Shown here piece after piece: positions 34,988 through 44,786 of a stretch of DNA of 64,000 nucleotides. Origin of the DNA: Diadophis punctatus similis (lineage: Eukaryota > Chordata > Lepidosauria > Squamata > Dipsadidae). Under the pieces are notes generated by a model. It did not search any database. It had not been told where the DNA came from and worked only from the letters and a program-made list of their open reading frames with translations. The stretch spans positions 70,833,740 to 70,897,739 of the forward strand of contig JALIGW010000001.1 in the NCBI GenBank assembly GCA_023053685.1, in the 5' to 3' direction. Made by a program: the position numbers and the translations under genes. Positions within the stretch are counted from its first letter, which is position 1. Each line of letters begins with the position of its first letter.

Positions 34988-35922
34988 TACAGGTAGTCCT
35001 CGATTTATAACTGTAATTAAGACTGAGAATTATGGTTATAAGTTGTGGCAGTTGCAAAATGGGTCATCATATGACAGGCCCCAATTTTACAACCTTTTTT
35101 GTAGCAGTTGTTAAGCGAATGCAGTGGTCAAGCAAACGTTAAGTGACCCATTATTCACTATGGCCTGGTTTTTCTGGAAAACTGAATTACCATATTTTTC
35201 GAACTATAAGACGCATCGAGATTTCGAAGAGGTAAATAAGAAAAAAAAGGTTTTGTCCTCCCTAGCTCCCAGGAGCACTTTGCAGGCCTCCCAAACCCTT
35301 TGTGCGCCCTGTTTTTCACAAAACCTTGTCAGTTTTTCACCCATTCTTGCAAAAAACGGGACGCACAGAGGGTTGGGAGGCCTGCAGAGTGCTCCTAGGG
35401 GCTGGGGGAAGGCAAAAACGTCCCCATTTTTGCAAAAAATGGTCCATTTTTCGCCCATTTTTTGCAAAACAGGCGTTTTTGCCTTCCCCCAGCCCCCAGG
35501 AGCACTATGCAGGCCTCCCAAACCCTCTGCGCACCCCATTTTTGTGAAAAACGGGCCCATTTTTCACAAAAAGGGATGTGGGGGCGGGGTTTCGGGAGGC
35601 CAACAATGGCTGCATTCCATGTATAAGATGCACCAACATTTCCACCCTCTTTTAGGGGGGGAAAGGTGCATCTTATACTCTGAAAAATACGGTAAATGCT
35701 GGTTTCTGGCAAAATGCTAATAAATCAGGGTCATATGATCATAGTGGTGTAAAAAGCTGTAAATGGAGACTAGTTGCTGATCACTCAAAATGTGATCATA
35801 TGTTCACAGAGCGGTGCAGTATTGAAACTTCAAAACCAAATCATAAATCCCTTTTGCAGGGGAGTCCATCGTAACTTTGAATGGTCACTAAGCAACTTGT
35901 CATAAATTGAGGGCTACCTGTA
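34988..35922. mobile_element. family A MITE split by a family B MITE
   Basis: The left part begins TACAGGTAGTCCTCGATTTA and runs to about 35187. The right part runs from 35695 to the terminus AATTGAGGGCTACCTGTA. Inner blocks (TTGTTAAGCGAATGCAGTGG, GTAACTTTGAATGGTCACTA) match the reference copy. The insertion of family B proves B was mobile after A. Confidence 0.8.
35188..35694. mobile_element. family B MITE nested in family A
   Basis: The ends are TACCATATTTTTCGAACTAT and CTCTGAAAAATACGGTA, with TA on both sides, as in Tc1/mariner-type insertions. The interior repeats blocks such as CCAGGAGCAC and CAGGCCTCCCAAACCCT in both orientations, and encodes no transposase. Confidence 0.8.
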
Positions 35923-36475
35923 TTATGTTTGTTTGGCTTATTTTATGATGCAAGTGAGGACATGAAGCAAGTGTTCAGCATTGTATGTTTGTTGTTTTGG
36001 GGAGTAAGAAAAGATTGTTTCAAAAAGTCTTTACTAATCAATAATATACAGGTTTTGGGGAATCATTTCACAGCTGATGTAACTCACCAGCATCTAGATA
36101 ACATGATTTAGCACTACTTGTTGGGCATCATAAGAGGTTTTCATATTAGTCAGACTGATGAAGAAATACTTGCTTGCATTTCTGAATGGAGAGTTTAATT
36201 TCTTCAGTTAACTGACTGACAAGCAAACTTCGAAGAAGTAGGCAACTTCTTGACAATCTTGACAAGTTCCCAGCAAGATTTCTAGTGACCAAATGATCAT
36301 TGTAAGAGCAAAGCATTTTTTGGTGCTTGTTTTTGGCTGGAAGAGGGCTAGTCCCGGGAAGATAAATTGTTCCCTATTTCTCATCTAAGATCTTTAAAAA
36401 AAATTCAAATTCTCCTGTTGAAATTTAGTGCAAAAATAGGATAATTTCAATGGTGTGGTTTCAGGCAGTTTTGCA
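35923..36475. other. AKT3 intron 1, nothing recognised
   Basis: No feature recognised. Confidence 0.4.
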
Positions 36476-36560
36476 GGAGGTTGGGATTTTTAAGAGAGGC
36501 TTAGCTGTGATTTAAGCAGTGGAGCCCGATTTGGGCGTGTCTGCTCGGCCGGGAACGGGC

Positions 36561-36881
36561 ATGGCAGCCGTGTTAGGCGCAGACACTGCCCTTTCGGCAC
36601 AAGACCCACCTCTCTTTGTCCACAAAGATGGCGATTTGGCAGGTACCCCTGGACAGAAGCCCGCGGACAAGAGAACCGCAGCAAAGCTCTTAGAGCAGCG
36701 CAGATCCTCCAAGAAGTCCTCTAAGGCCGCAGAGCGAGAAACTGTGAGGCGGCAAAAAGCCATTGACCACGAGATCTTGCAGCCGTTGTTCCAGAATGGC
36801 AGAAGGCAATTACCGCTCGCTCCCAGTCAAGAGCCGCGATCGAGTTTTCAGCGTGAAGGGCTTTCAGCCCGACCCCGCTGA
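36561..36881 (+). pseudogene. DIRS gag-start-like frame, copy 1
   Basis: From the ATG at 36561 the frame runs 106 codons. It has a Lys/Arg/Ser-rich segment, RTAAKLLEQRRSSKKSSKAA then ERETVRRQKAIDHEI, matching in spacing the segment of copy 2. After this the frame closes at 36881 instead of continuing into the gag body. I take it as a duplicated or earlier-inserted gag start; function cannot be shown. Confidence 0.6.
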
Positions 36882-37306
36882 GGGCCGCGTGATGGCTAAT
36901 CAGGCTGCCGGACTGCAGCACTGATAGGGCAGCGTCCACAAGCATAGCTCCGCAATGCTGACCCTATGTCTCGAGAGGGACAGACCTTCGAGACGCTTCG
37001 GCTCCAATAGACCAAGGACAGGGCAGCGCTCATGAGCCTGGCTCAGCAACGCTGACCCTGGGGTTTGGGGAACAACGGATTTGCGCGCCAAACTCGACTC
37101 AGTTTAAACCAAGCGGTGACGAAGACGCCTGGCAAGGAGGTGAGTCCCAGACATTCGGAAGTACTCCCGCCGCACAGTAATTCCCCTGAAATGAGAGCCC
37201 TTAGCCTCGGAAGGCAGCCAGAGGCAAGAGACTCCCTGCCTGAATCTCGGGCATACTCCATAGCGCCAGGCCTTTACGGCAAGTCTGCTATGCAGCAATA
37301 TTCAAA

Positions 37307-37669
37307 ATGACGGCTGCCTTTGCTAGAGACTCCACACTTGTGGCGGGAACCCAGACGCTCTCCTCCCAGGCCAAGGACAATGCTGCAGGACCCTCGGGAT
37401 CGAGGCCTGCAAGAAAGAAGGCAGCATATGGGCCTGACACGAGTGGGCCAGCCAAGAAGGCCTCTAAGGCCACAGAGCAGGACGACAGACGTCACCAGAG
37501 GGCCATTGAACATGAGATCAAGATGGCCCAGAGGGAGGCAGATAAGAAGACCAGAAGTCCTCACCCTATAGAGCAGGCCAGCCCCCACCCTCTTGCCTTG
37601 CAGCCATTGGGGCTGCCTGAGACTCCGGAAGATCTGCAGTCAACTGCTTGGTCCCAGATGACGCTGTAG
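37307..37669 (+). pseudogene. DIRS gag-start frame, copy 2
   Basis: This is a 120-codon frame. GPAKKASKATEQDDRRHQRA followed by IEHEIKMAQREAD parallels copy 1. It ends at a stop at 37669, but the gag body continues in another frame from 37648, so one frameshift separates them. Confidence 0.65.
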
Positions 37670-38263
37670 AGCAGCCCTACATTTCAGCCTCTAACCTGCC
37701 TGGCAACAGCAAGTTTTACTTCGGCTCACTACCAGATTCTAGGCCTCAGGGGCCTGCATGGGAGCAGCCTGTAAGACAGAGGTATCCCTCTGCTGAGGCA
37801 ACCTTCACACCCACCGCTGCTGGCCTTAGCTCGGAGGAGCAGTTAGAGCTTAAAATCCCTGCCAGTATGGGGGCTTTGATCTCCCAGGCGATCAGACAAG
37901 GGATAGCAGTTGGGTTACAACAGAGAGTGGCTTCGGTGATCTCTGATTACCCCAGGCTCCAGGTTCATCATATGGGGTCCCATTTTGCAGGGGATGTTTA
38001 CCCCCCCCAAAGAACAATACTCCTCAGCCTCTTCTAACCAGACATCTTTGTCACAGGAGAAAAAACACTGAGACCTAGTATTGTCTGACAAGGAAGGCTT
38101 AATGCCTGATCAGCCTGCCTTTGTTGGGCTGTTTCGGCCACCGTTGTCAGATCTGGCCACTAAGACTCACATTAACCGCCAAGGGGGAACTCACTCCAGA
38201 CCCCTTAGGCAAGAGGCAGTACAACTGTGCCTCTGGACAGAGAGGCATCATCTGTCTCTCTAG
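37648..38263 (+). pseudogene. DIRS gag body joined to RNase H by deletion
   Basis: The first frame (37648-38037) carries EATFTPTAAGLSSEEQLEL, which has a counterpart in the second DIRS element (EATFTPTVAGL at about 63005). The second frame (38081-38263) opens with a SDKEGLMPDQPAFVGLFRP block, matching SDEEGIDPDPSAFTGLFCP of the second element. It then jumps to HINRQGGTHSRPLRQEAVQL, an RNase H block. The jump near 38157 removes the rest of gag and the entire reverse transcriptase. Confidence 0.7.
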
Positions 38264-39290
38264 GTGGAGCATATTTCAGGAGTAACCAATGGGCAGGCAG
38301 ACTGGCTTAGCAAGTCCACAGTCGACCACGCAGAGTGGCGCTTGCATCCGACTTTGTTTCAGGAGCTGACTTTGGGCGGCCAGCCATGGACCTCTTTGCC
38401 ATCCAGGTCAACATGCGACTACCGCAGTCCTTCGCAAGGTTTGCGGGCTGGGGGCGGAAGGGGTCGATGCTGTCCACAGTCCTTGGCCCCGGGGGCTTCT
38501 GTATGCCTTCCCTCCTCTTCCCCTCTCCCAAGGGTGCTACGGAAGATTTTCGGGGAGAGGGCAGAGGTGCTCCTCCTGACACTCATCTGGCCCAGGCGAC
38601 CATGGTTTGTCATTCTGGTCACCCTGTCGGTGGCCAGACCTTGGAAGATACTGTCGGACAGTCTCCCTCAACTAGGGGGAATTGGTCCTCCTGGACCCAG
38701 AGTGGCTACAACTGACCTCCTGGCTTTTGAATGGAGATCTCTGAGCCAGGACAATTACTCCTCCTAGATGATCGAGAAGATACAGGCCTCCAGGAGACCT
38801 TCCACCAACCGAATATATGATGTGACCCGGAAAGCATTCTGCTCCTGTGCCCCAGGATACTGGAGTTCCTCCAGGAGGGGCTTGGCAAGGGGCTATCGCC
38901 CAACACTATCCATCGTCAGGTGGCTGCCCTGTCCTCCTCAGTCCTTCTTGCTGGGATCTGGAGTCCCTCGTTCAACCTAACCCTAACCCTAATCCTTGCT
39001 CTACACCTGACCGTGCGCAGGTTCATTCGGGGCGCTTCGAACCTACGGCCTCCAGTGGTTCACACATACCCTACATGGGACCTGACTAAGGTACTGCATT
39101 CGCTGACCGAGGCCCCAGTTGAACCACTGAGATCGGCCACACTGTGCTTCCTAACCTGCAAGGTGGCCTTCCTGGTAGCCATCACATCGGACACCTTCGC
39201 TTCTGCTGAAGTGGCCTTTGGCAGGCGGGTCTTCCAGAGGGTCCATTCTGATCAGGGGACCTCGGACCAGACTGTGGCCCACCCGTAGGA
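38264..39290 (+). pseudogene. DIRS RNase H end and tyrosine recombinase, broken
   Basis: The RNase H end is marked by EHISGVTNGQADWLSKS and EWRLHPTLFQEL. Next come the DIRS connector (PAMDLFAIQVNMRLPQSFAR; ILVTLSVARPWKI) and the recombinase start (MIEKIQASRRPSTNRIYDVT at 38768). LRPPVVHTYPTWDLTKVLHS and KVAFLVAITS then lead directly to ASAEVAFGRRVFQRV, the protein's end. The usual RRVSEL-type arginine block and the H-x-x-R box between these are gone. Frame changes occur near 38330, 38850 and 38920. Confidence 0.72.
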
Positions 39291-39310
39291 CAAGCCAGCT
39301 TTAGTATGTC

Positions 39311-39624
39311 CCATTCCTGGATGCTATCTCCACCACAATGGAGAAGGAACGTTGGTCTTACCTGATACGCTCCTCTCGTTGGGTGGAGATAGCATCCAGC
39401 CCCACCCTGATGAACGTCTGGTCCTGGGTCCAAGGGGAAGAACACTGAGAGACGACACATCGAGTCTGTCACTTCATCTTTGCCAAAAGCTGGGGACCGT
39501 TGGTGGAGGAGGCGTGTCCTCACAGCTTTGACAAACTCAGTCTAATTGTCTAGCAGACGGGGTCAACCCATTCCTGGATGCTATCTCCACCCAACGAGAA
39601 GGAGCGTATGAGGTAAGACCAACG
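39311..39624. repeat. DIRS terminal block: direct and inverted repeats
   Basis: Arm 39350-39399 is the near-exact reverse complement of 39574-39624, about 50 bp with two or three differences. ATTCCTGGATGCTATCTCC occurs in direct orientation at 39313 and 39570. DIRS-type elements carry inverted ends plus an internal complementary region used for circular intermediates; this is consistent with that. Confidence 0.8.
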
Positions 39625-39696
39625 CCCCATCTCCCATATCTAAAACCATTCTTGCTGGATATTTTTTCTTAAAGGGAAATTAAAAATAACATATAA

Positions 39697-40084
39697 TAGT
39701 CCTCGACTTATAACCACAATTGGGGCTGGAACTTCTATTGGTAACCAGTTTGGCTGTTAAATGAGTTACCTCCAATTTTATGATCTTTGTTGTTTTAGCT
39801 GTTAAGCAAATCACTTTGGTCATTAAGTAATCATGAAGTTTTAAGTTAATCTGGTTTTCCCCATTCAGTTTGTTTGTCAGAAGCCCCCTGGGATGATTGT
39901 AAATGATGATCATGTGACCCTCTGAACTATTATAAATACATGCCAGTTGCTAAGTGCCTGAACTTTGAACACATGATTGTGGGATGCTGCGATGGTTGTA
40001 GACATTTACCGTAGTTACTTTGCGAGGACTGGTTGTAAGTCACTTTTTTCAGCACCATTGTAACTTCAAACAGTCACTAAACAA
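39697..40084. mobile_element. family A MITE, near full length
   Basis: Begins TAGTCCTCGACTTATAACCA and contains TTGTTTGTCAGAAGCCCCCT and ACTTTGAACACATGATTGTG. It ends with a degraded right terminus at about 40084. Confidence 0.75.
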
Positions 40085-40550
40085 ATGCTCACCAATATCC
40101 ATCACAGCGATGTTGAAATATTGTTAGAGGCAACTTGTTAAAAGTATATGTATTAGGAACCATAGTTTATTGATGAAATGGGTGACAAAATTAATGATTT
40201 TTATTTTGGCCAGGCTAATTTTATTCACACTATGCTATCCTGATGCTAGATAATTTTTTTGGGTTATTATTGTTATTGCTATGTGTTAAGTGGTATCTAT
40301 GAATTTGCCAGGCGCAAAGGATCAGGATAACTTAAGCTGCAGTTCGAAAGATTTATTGCTGAAACTTATACTCAAGACACTAACCAACTATAGTTCAGTA
40401 CTAAATTGGTGCCAGTTAAGGGTAATTGGAATTCAAGAGAGGTTGGGCTTGGACCATTTGTGGCAACATAATGACTCTAAGCTGATCATACAATTAACCT
40501 GCCCCGTAGCTTTGCTTGCTCTTCTACATCGTTTCACATTTTTTATAAAC

Positions 40551-41190
40551 TACCATATTTTTCAGAATATAAGACGCACCTAAATTTACAGGAGGAAACA
40601 AGAAAAAAATAGTTTTTGGTCACAGAAGCACTCTGCAGTGCTCCGCATGACCTGTTTTTGCCAAAAATGTGCCCATTTTTGGCCTGCAGAGTGTTTCTGA
40701 GGGCCTGGGAGGGCGAAAACATGACATGCGGAGAGCTTAGGAGCCCAAAAATGGGTCCGTTTTTGGCATAAACGGGCCATGCGGATCACTAAAGAGTGCT
40801 TCTGGGGACCTGGGAGGGCGAAAACGTGACGCATGGAGGGCAGGGTAGCCCAAAAATGTACATTTTGGCGGAAATTGGCCCGTTTTTGGTGAAAATTGGA
40901 TGTGCGGAGCACTGCAGAGTGCTTCTGGGGGCCTGTGAGGGCAAAAACGTGAAGCATGGAGGGCTTGAGAGCCCAAAAATGTGCATTTTGGCGGAAATGG
41001 GCCCGTTTTTGGTGAAAATGGGATGTGCGGAGCACTGCAGAGTGCTTCTGGGGGCCGGAGAGGGCGAAAACGTGACGCGCGGAGGGTTCGGGAGTCCAAA
41101 ATCCTCTATTCGGTTTATAAGACGCACCTAAATTTTCATCCACTTTTAGGGCAAAAAAAAGGTGCACCTTATACTCTGGAAAATACGATA
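40551..41190. mobile_element. family B MITE with internal tandem repeats
   Basis: It starts TACCATATTTTTCAGAATAT and ends ATACTCTGGAAAATACGATA. Internal AAGACGCACC sites face both ways. The centre is a tandem array described separately. No transposase. Confidence 0.82.
40689..41100. repeat. tandem repeat inside family B, units of 105 and 123 bp
   Basis: The marker GAGTGCT (or GAGTGTT) followed by TCTG occurs at 40689, 40794, 40917 and 41040, giving units of 105, 123 and 123 bp. Units contain GGGAGGGCGAAAACGTGACG and ATTTTGGCGGAAAT-type blocks. All unit lengths are multiples of three, which keeps frames open and produces a 224-codon artefact on the minus strand. Confidence 0.9.
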
Positions 41191-41525
41191 TTCTATGTAT
41201 TATTTTTGGGGGAAATTGCCACATTGGGAGGCCTTTGCACATGTTCCTGTTGTGCACCAATTGCCTTCTTTCCTGGATCAGGCGGCTCTGTTCACAGTAA
41301 TTTATGCCCTCTAAATTGTACTAATGTAATGTAATGTACATGGGGGTGCTCTTGAAGAATACCTGGAAGCTTCAACTGCTGCTGTTTATGTGTACTTCTA
41401 GAAACCTCTGCTCCGCAAGCTGCATTAACTACCAATCTGCTTTTGGGTCCAATTTAAGATGCTGGTTTTAACCTTTAAAGTCCTTCGTGAAATTGGACCT
41501 GATATCTGAAGAACTGTCTTTAGGT

Positions 41526-41759
41526 CAGCGGTCCCTAACATTTCTGGCTTTACCACCCTGGCGGGGGAGGGGATAGTTCCCTGTGAGTGGCAGGCAGGTG
41601 TGTGTGAATGTGCGTAGCTCCATTTGTGCGAGCAGCAGGAAAGGGAGTTTTGCGTGCAAGCACAAATGGCCACTGCTTGCGTGAGGGGAGCTTCACGCGC
41701 AAGTGCAACCTGGCTTGCATGGCCAGGTTCTGCACAGGCCTGGTGGTTGGGGATCCCTG
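41526..41759. mobile_element. hAT-type MITE with target duplication
   Basis: It starts CAGCGGTCCCTAACATTTCT and ends GTTGGGGATCCCTG. Flanks are CTTTAGGT (41518-41525) and TTTTAGGT (41760-41767), an 8-bp duplication with one difference. It is 234 bp, GC-rich and non-coding. Confidence 0.85.
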
Positions 41760-41830
41760 TTTTAGGTGATTGCATCAACCAATCCCATTCAATCTGACAG
41801 AAGACATACTACCAATACTATCTTCTAGAG

Positions 41831-42181
41831 CAGTAGTTCCCAACCTTTTTGTGATCGAGTACCACTTGGAGGTCCCGTACAGTCGCCGCATACCACCTGG
41901 TTCCAGAGAAACTAAATTCACTTTATTTCCATAATTGTACCGTTCCTTTTTTGGCCCCGCGCATCCAGCAACTGGATTCTTGGGCCGCTGGGACCAGGTG
42001 GGTGGCGTGTGGCAACAGTTGCAAATCGTTGCCAGATTATCTTGTGTTAGGCAGTAAACATTTTTGTGAAGTAAAAAATAACGAACTAAAAATCGTTCAT
42101 GACCCTGAAAGTGTTCGCGTACCACCTGGAAGGCCCTCGCGTACCACTAGTGGTACACGTACCACAGGTTGGGAACCACTG
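41831..42181. mobile_element. hAT-type MITE with exact target duplication
   Basis: It starts CAGTAGTTCCCAACC and ends GGTTGGGAACCACTG. It is flanked by exact TTCTAGAG at 41823-41830 and 42182-42189. It is 351 bp and non-coding, with repeated GTACCACCTGG blocks near both ends. TTCTAGAG fits the hAT target consensus with a TCTAGA core. Confidence 0.9.
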
Positions 42182-42620
42182 TTCTAGAGTGTTACATTTG
42201 ATGGGTACCAGGATGCAGGCCGCCTTTGTATGACATTTGCCTTAAGGAACATTCTTCTCAACTCCCTGAAGTCATGTTAACTCCATCTCTGCTATTTTGG
42301 AAGTTTCTTAAGACTTCGTTACATTATCAAGCTTGGGGGTCTCAACAAGCTGAAAACTTTTTGAGACAACTTCACCTGATTGGTATTTTGTTCATTCTAT
42401 GTGATTTGCATAATTTAAAGTTTTTATAATATTTTCTTTTTCAATGATTTTTTATATTTTTATGATAGCTTTATGTATCTATGATTTTATTTGATTGCTG
42501 TATGCTGTCCAGGATCATTTTTAGTGAGATGGGCGGCTGTATAAGTGTGATAAATAAATAGGTTGAGTATTAAGCACTGGGACATCAGAAGAGTTAATTT
42601 TTGTTTATTTACACTTTCAG

Positions 42621-42760
42621 GCTGCTTTAAAATATTGGAAAGTCAGAAGAATAAAGGAACTCTAAAAGTAATACTGCAAAATATTCTTTAATCTGAAGGC
42701 TCAGTAGAGCCATCATGAGCGATGTTACAATTGTGAAAGAAGGCTGGGTTCAAAAAAGAG
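42621..42760 (+). other. AKT3: AKT3 exon 2 (first coding exon), 5' UTR plus start
   Basis: The acceptor is a T-rich tract ending ACACTTTCAG at 42620. The donor is GAG/GTAAGT with the exon ending at 42760. The 94-nt 5' UTR part (42621-42714) has no ATG. An in-frame TGA at 42694-42696 closes the frame upstream of the start codon. Conservation to the AKT3 5' UTR should be testable by alignment. Confidence 0.9.
42715..42760 (+). CDS. AKT3: AKT3 first coding exon: start of the PH domain
   Basis: The 46 nt encode MSDVTIVKEGWVQKR plus the first base of the next codon (phase 1). This is the AKT N-terminus; Thr5, Val12 and Gln13 point to the AKT3 paralogue rather than AKT1 (which has Ala5 and Leu12-His13). 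AKT3 is a cytosolic serine/threonine kinase of the PI3K pathway, recruited to membranes when its PH domain binds phosphoinositides. The segment is the first PH beta strand and includes Lys14, one of the lipid-contacting residues in AKT PH domains. The start is set by the A at -3 of the ATG and by the upstream in-frame stop. The rest of the PH domain, the kinase domain and the C-terminal hydrophobic motif lie on exons beyond the window. No defect is seen. Confidence 0.94.
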
Positions 42761-44309
42761 GTAAGTATTAATTGAAATATATATCATAGAAAACATTTAG
42801 GTATCAATTATTCTCATAATTGAGTATATATTCTCACTACATATGGGGTAGTGTATTATATATTATACCTTAGGTTCTTTAATGTTATACCTTGCTATGT
42901 GTTAATATAAATAGTCTGTAACTGACTATTTAGAATAATCATTTTTGATAAGCCCATTAATATGTAGACCAGTATAGGTATTCTGCTGCTCGTATAAGTG
43001 ATCTAAAAATTACGAACCAACAATTTCAAATTTTAAATAAATTAGAATATAGGAGAAAATGTTTATAAAGACTGGAGAAGAATCCATAATATACATTTTA
43101 TAATTATTGTAAAAGTTATTTATTTATCCCTTGATTAAATAGTATCTTGTCTATTATCAATTTCTGTGGATACCAACTAGACGTTTGACTTCAACATATA
43201 AACTAAAGGCTAGAGTGGCATATAGTAGATAGGTTTAATGTTTGTTATATAATGCATGTATCTTGATAATATCAAAATAGTATGAAGAGTTATGTTAGAA
43301 CAAAATGTTAATTTCTTTTAATCTATTTCTTATAAAGTTAACCAATGATGCTTTTTGTCTAGTTTTTAAAATGATTTTAATAATAGTGACAGAGTCAAAC
43401 ATTATAATTATACTATAGCTATATATTATAATTATGTAATATATAAAAACACATGGAGAATTTCCAGATTCAAATTTATCTTAAATCACCCTCTTAGAAG
43501 ACATTAGAGAAATTAAAAGATAAAAAAGGATGATTTTTAATTCTGGAATTAAGAAAAGAAAGTAAAAGTTTAAATCTGGAATTCATCTATGCCCCAAATA
43601 AGACTTAATGAAAGATTCTATGAAAAATTCTAATAGAAATTGCAGATGGGGAATAGATGAATGAAATGCTAGATCTGAATTTAGATAAATTCACTTCTCA
43701 AAGAGAAAAATGGAGGAAAACTCTGAAAAGCGTTTTTCAATACATGGACACTCTTGCTTTGATGAATGCTTGGAGACTACAAAACCTGAAGGAAGGGCTA
43801 TATGTTCTTTTCTGTAAGACATAGTAGATATTCAATAATTATTGATATCTGCTGGGTTTCTAAGGCTCTCACATCATTTAAGGAACTGGAAATTCTCTCA
43901 ATGACATATGTGGACCAAATCCAATTTTGAGAAGAAAAATTACTTTTCAAATAGAGGGTGAATAACAGTCTGTTATTTCTGGAAGTCATATTCCAGAAAT
44001 ATAAAAAACCAAAATGTTTCGTCAATATACGTAAATACAACATCAGGAATATCAGAGACAACAATATTGGAGATATGTAAAACTGATATGAGAGGAATTC
44101 TTACAATGTTTGCATCAATGTAATAGATGAAAATCACAATTAGAAGGGGAAAAAAAGAATTAGAAAATTTCACAAAACTAATCTAAAACAGGTATTAGAG
44201 AACTAAATAGAGTTAAACAACAATTAATGGAAATAGAAGAGCTCCAAAAGAAGATATATCAAACGTTCTGATGATGAGAATGCAAAATAACTGAGGATTA
44301 AGGGCTATT
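42761..44309. other. AKT3 intron 2, nothing recognised
   Basis: It begins with the GTAAGTATT donor. The stretch 43800-44280 may hold a decayed L1 fragment, but I see no motif that proves it. Confidence 0.45.
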
Positions 44310-44786
44310 TACTGTATTTTTCGGACTATAAGATGCACTGGATTATAAGATGCACCTAGATTTAGAGGAAGAAAACAAGAAAAAAATAGTTTTGGGCCTC
44401 CACCCGTCACATTTTTGCTCTCCTGGGCCCCCAGAAGCACTTTGCAGGCCAAAAACAGGCCCATTTGTGGCCTCCCGAACCCTCCGCGTGTCCCATTTTT
44501 GCCAAAAACGCACCCATTTTTGGCCTGCAGAGTGCTTCTGGGGGCTGGGAGGGTGAAAATGAGATGCGCAGAGGGTTCGGGAACCCCCAAAACAGGCCCA
44601 TTTTTGGCAAAAATGGGCTGTCCAGAGCACTCCAGAGTGCTTCTGGGGGCCGGGGAAGGCGAAAATGCGACACGTGGAGGGTTCAGGAGCCCAAAACTGG
44701 GCCTGTATTCGGTCTATAAGACGCACTGAAATTTTCACCCATTTTTAGGTGGGGGAAGTGCGTCTTATACTCTGAAAAATACGATA
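44310..44786. mobile_element. family B MITE
   Basis: It starts TACTGTATTTTTCGGACTAT and ends ATACTCTGAAAAATACGATA. Internal blocks CAGAGTGCTTCTGGGGGC appear twice near 44526 and 44632. Non-coding; overlapping open frames of 84-131 codons on both strands are shadows of the repeats. Confidence 0.82.

Larger units (their letters stand above)
36476..39640 (+). mobile_element. DIRS-like tyrosine-recombinase retrotransposon, internally deleted
   Basis: The order is two gag-start-like frames, the gag body, an RNase H end, a tyrosine recombinase part, and a terminal repeat block. DIRS elements use a tyrosine recombinase in place of a DDE integrase, which fits the absence of LTRs and of an integrase here. 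The reverse transcriptase is missing between gag and RNase H (junction near 38157), and the recombinase core is missing near 39190. GC content is much higher than the surrounding intron. The left limit is approximate. A related element begins near 61.8 kb. Confidence 0.82.
41400..42562 (+). mobile_element. old L2/CR1-type LINE relic split by two hAT MITEs
   Basis: Plus-strand frames start with a degraded LHWLPI-like block at 41420 and FKMLVLTFKVL near 41450-41485. Beyond the two insertions they give ILSSRVLHLMGTRMQAAFV-like and LEVS*DFVTL-like sequence near 42190-42330. The 3' UTR ends TGAGATGGGCGGCTGTATAA then AATAAATA at 42562, only 58 bp before AKT3 exon 2. Confidence 0.6.

Noticed and set aside
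40689..41100. CRISPR-like array
   Set aside because: The repeats are direct tandem units with no unique spacers, in a vertebrate MITE.
40586..41260. 224-codon minus-strand open frame as a repeat protein
   Set aside because: It is made by tandem units whose lengths are multiples of three inside a non-coding MITE. Other frames on both strands stay open too.
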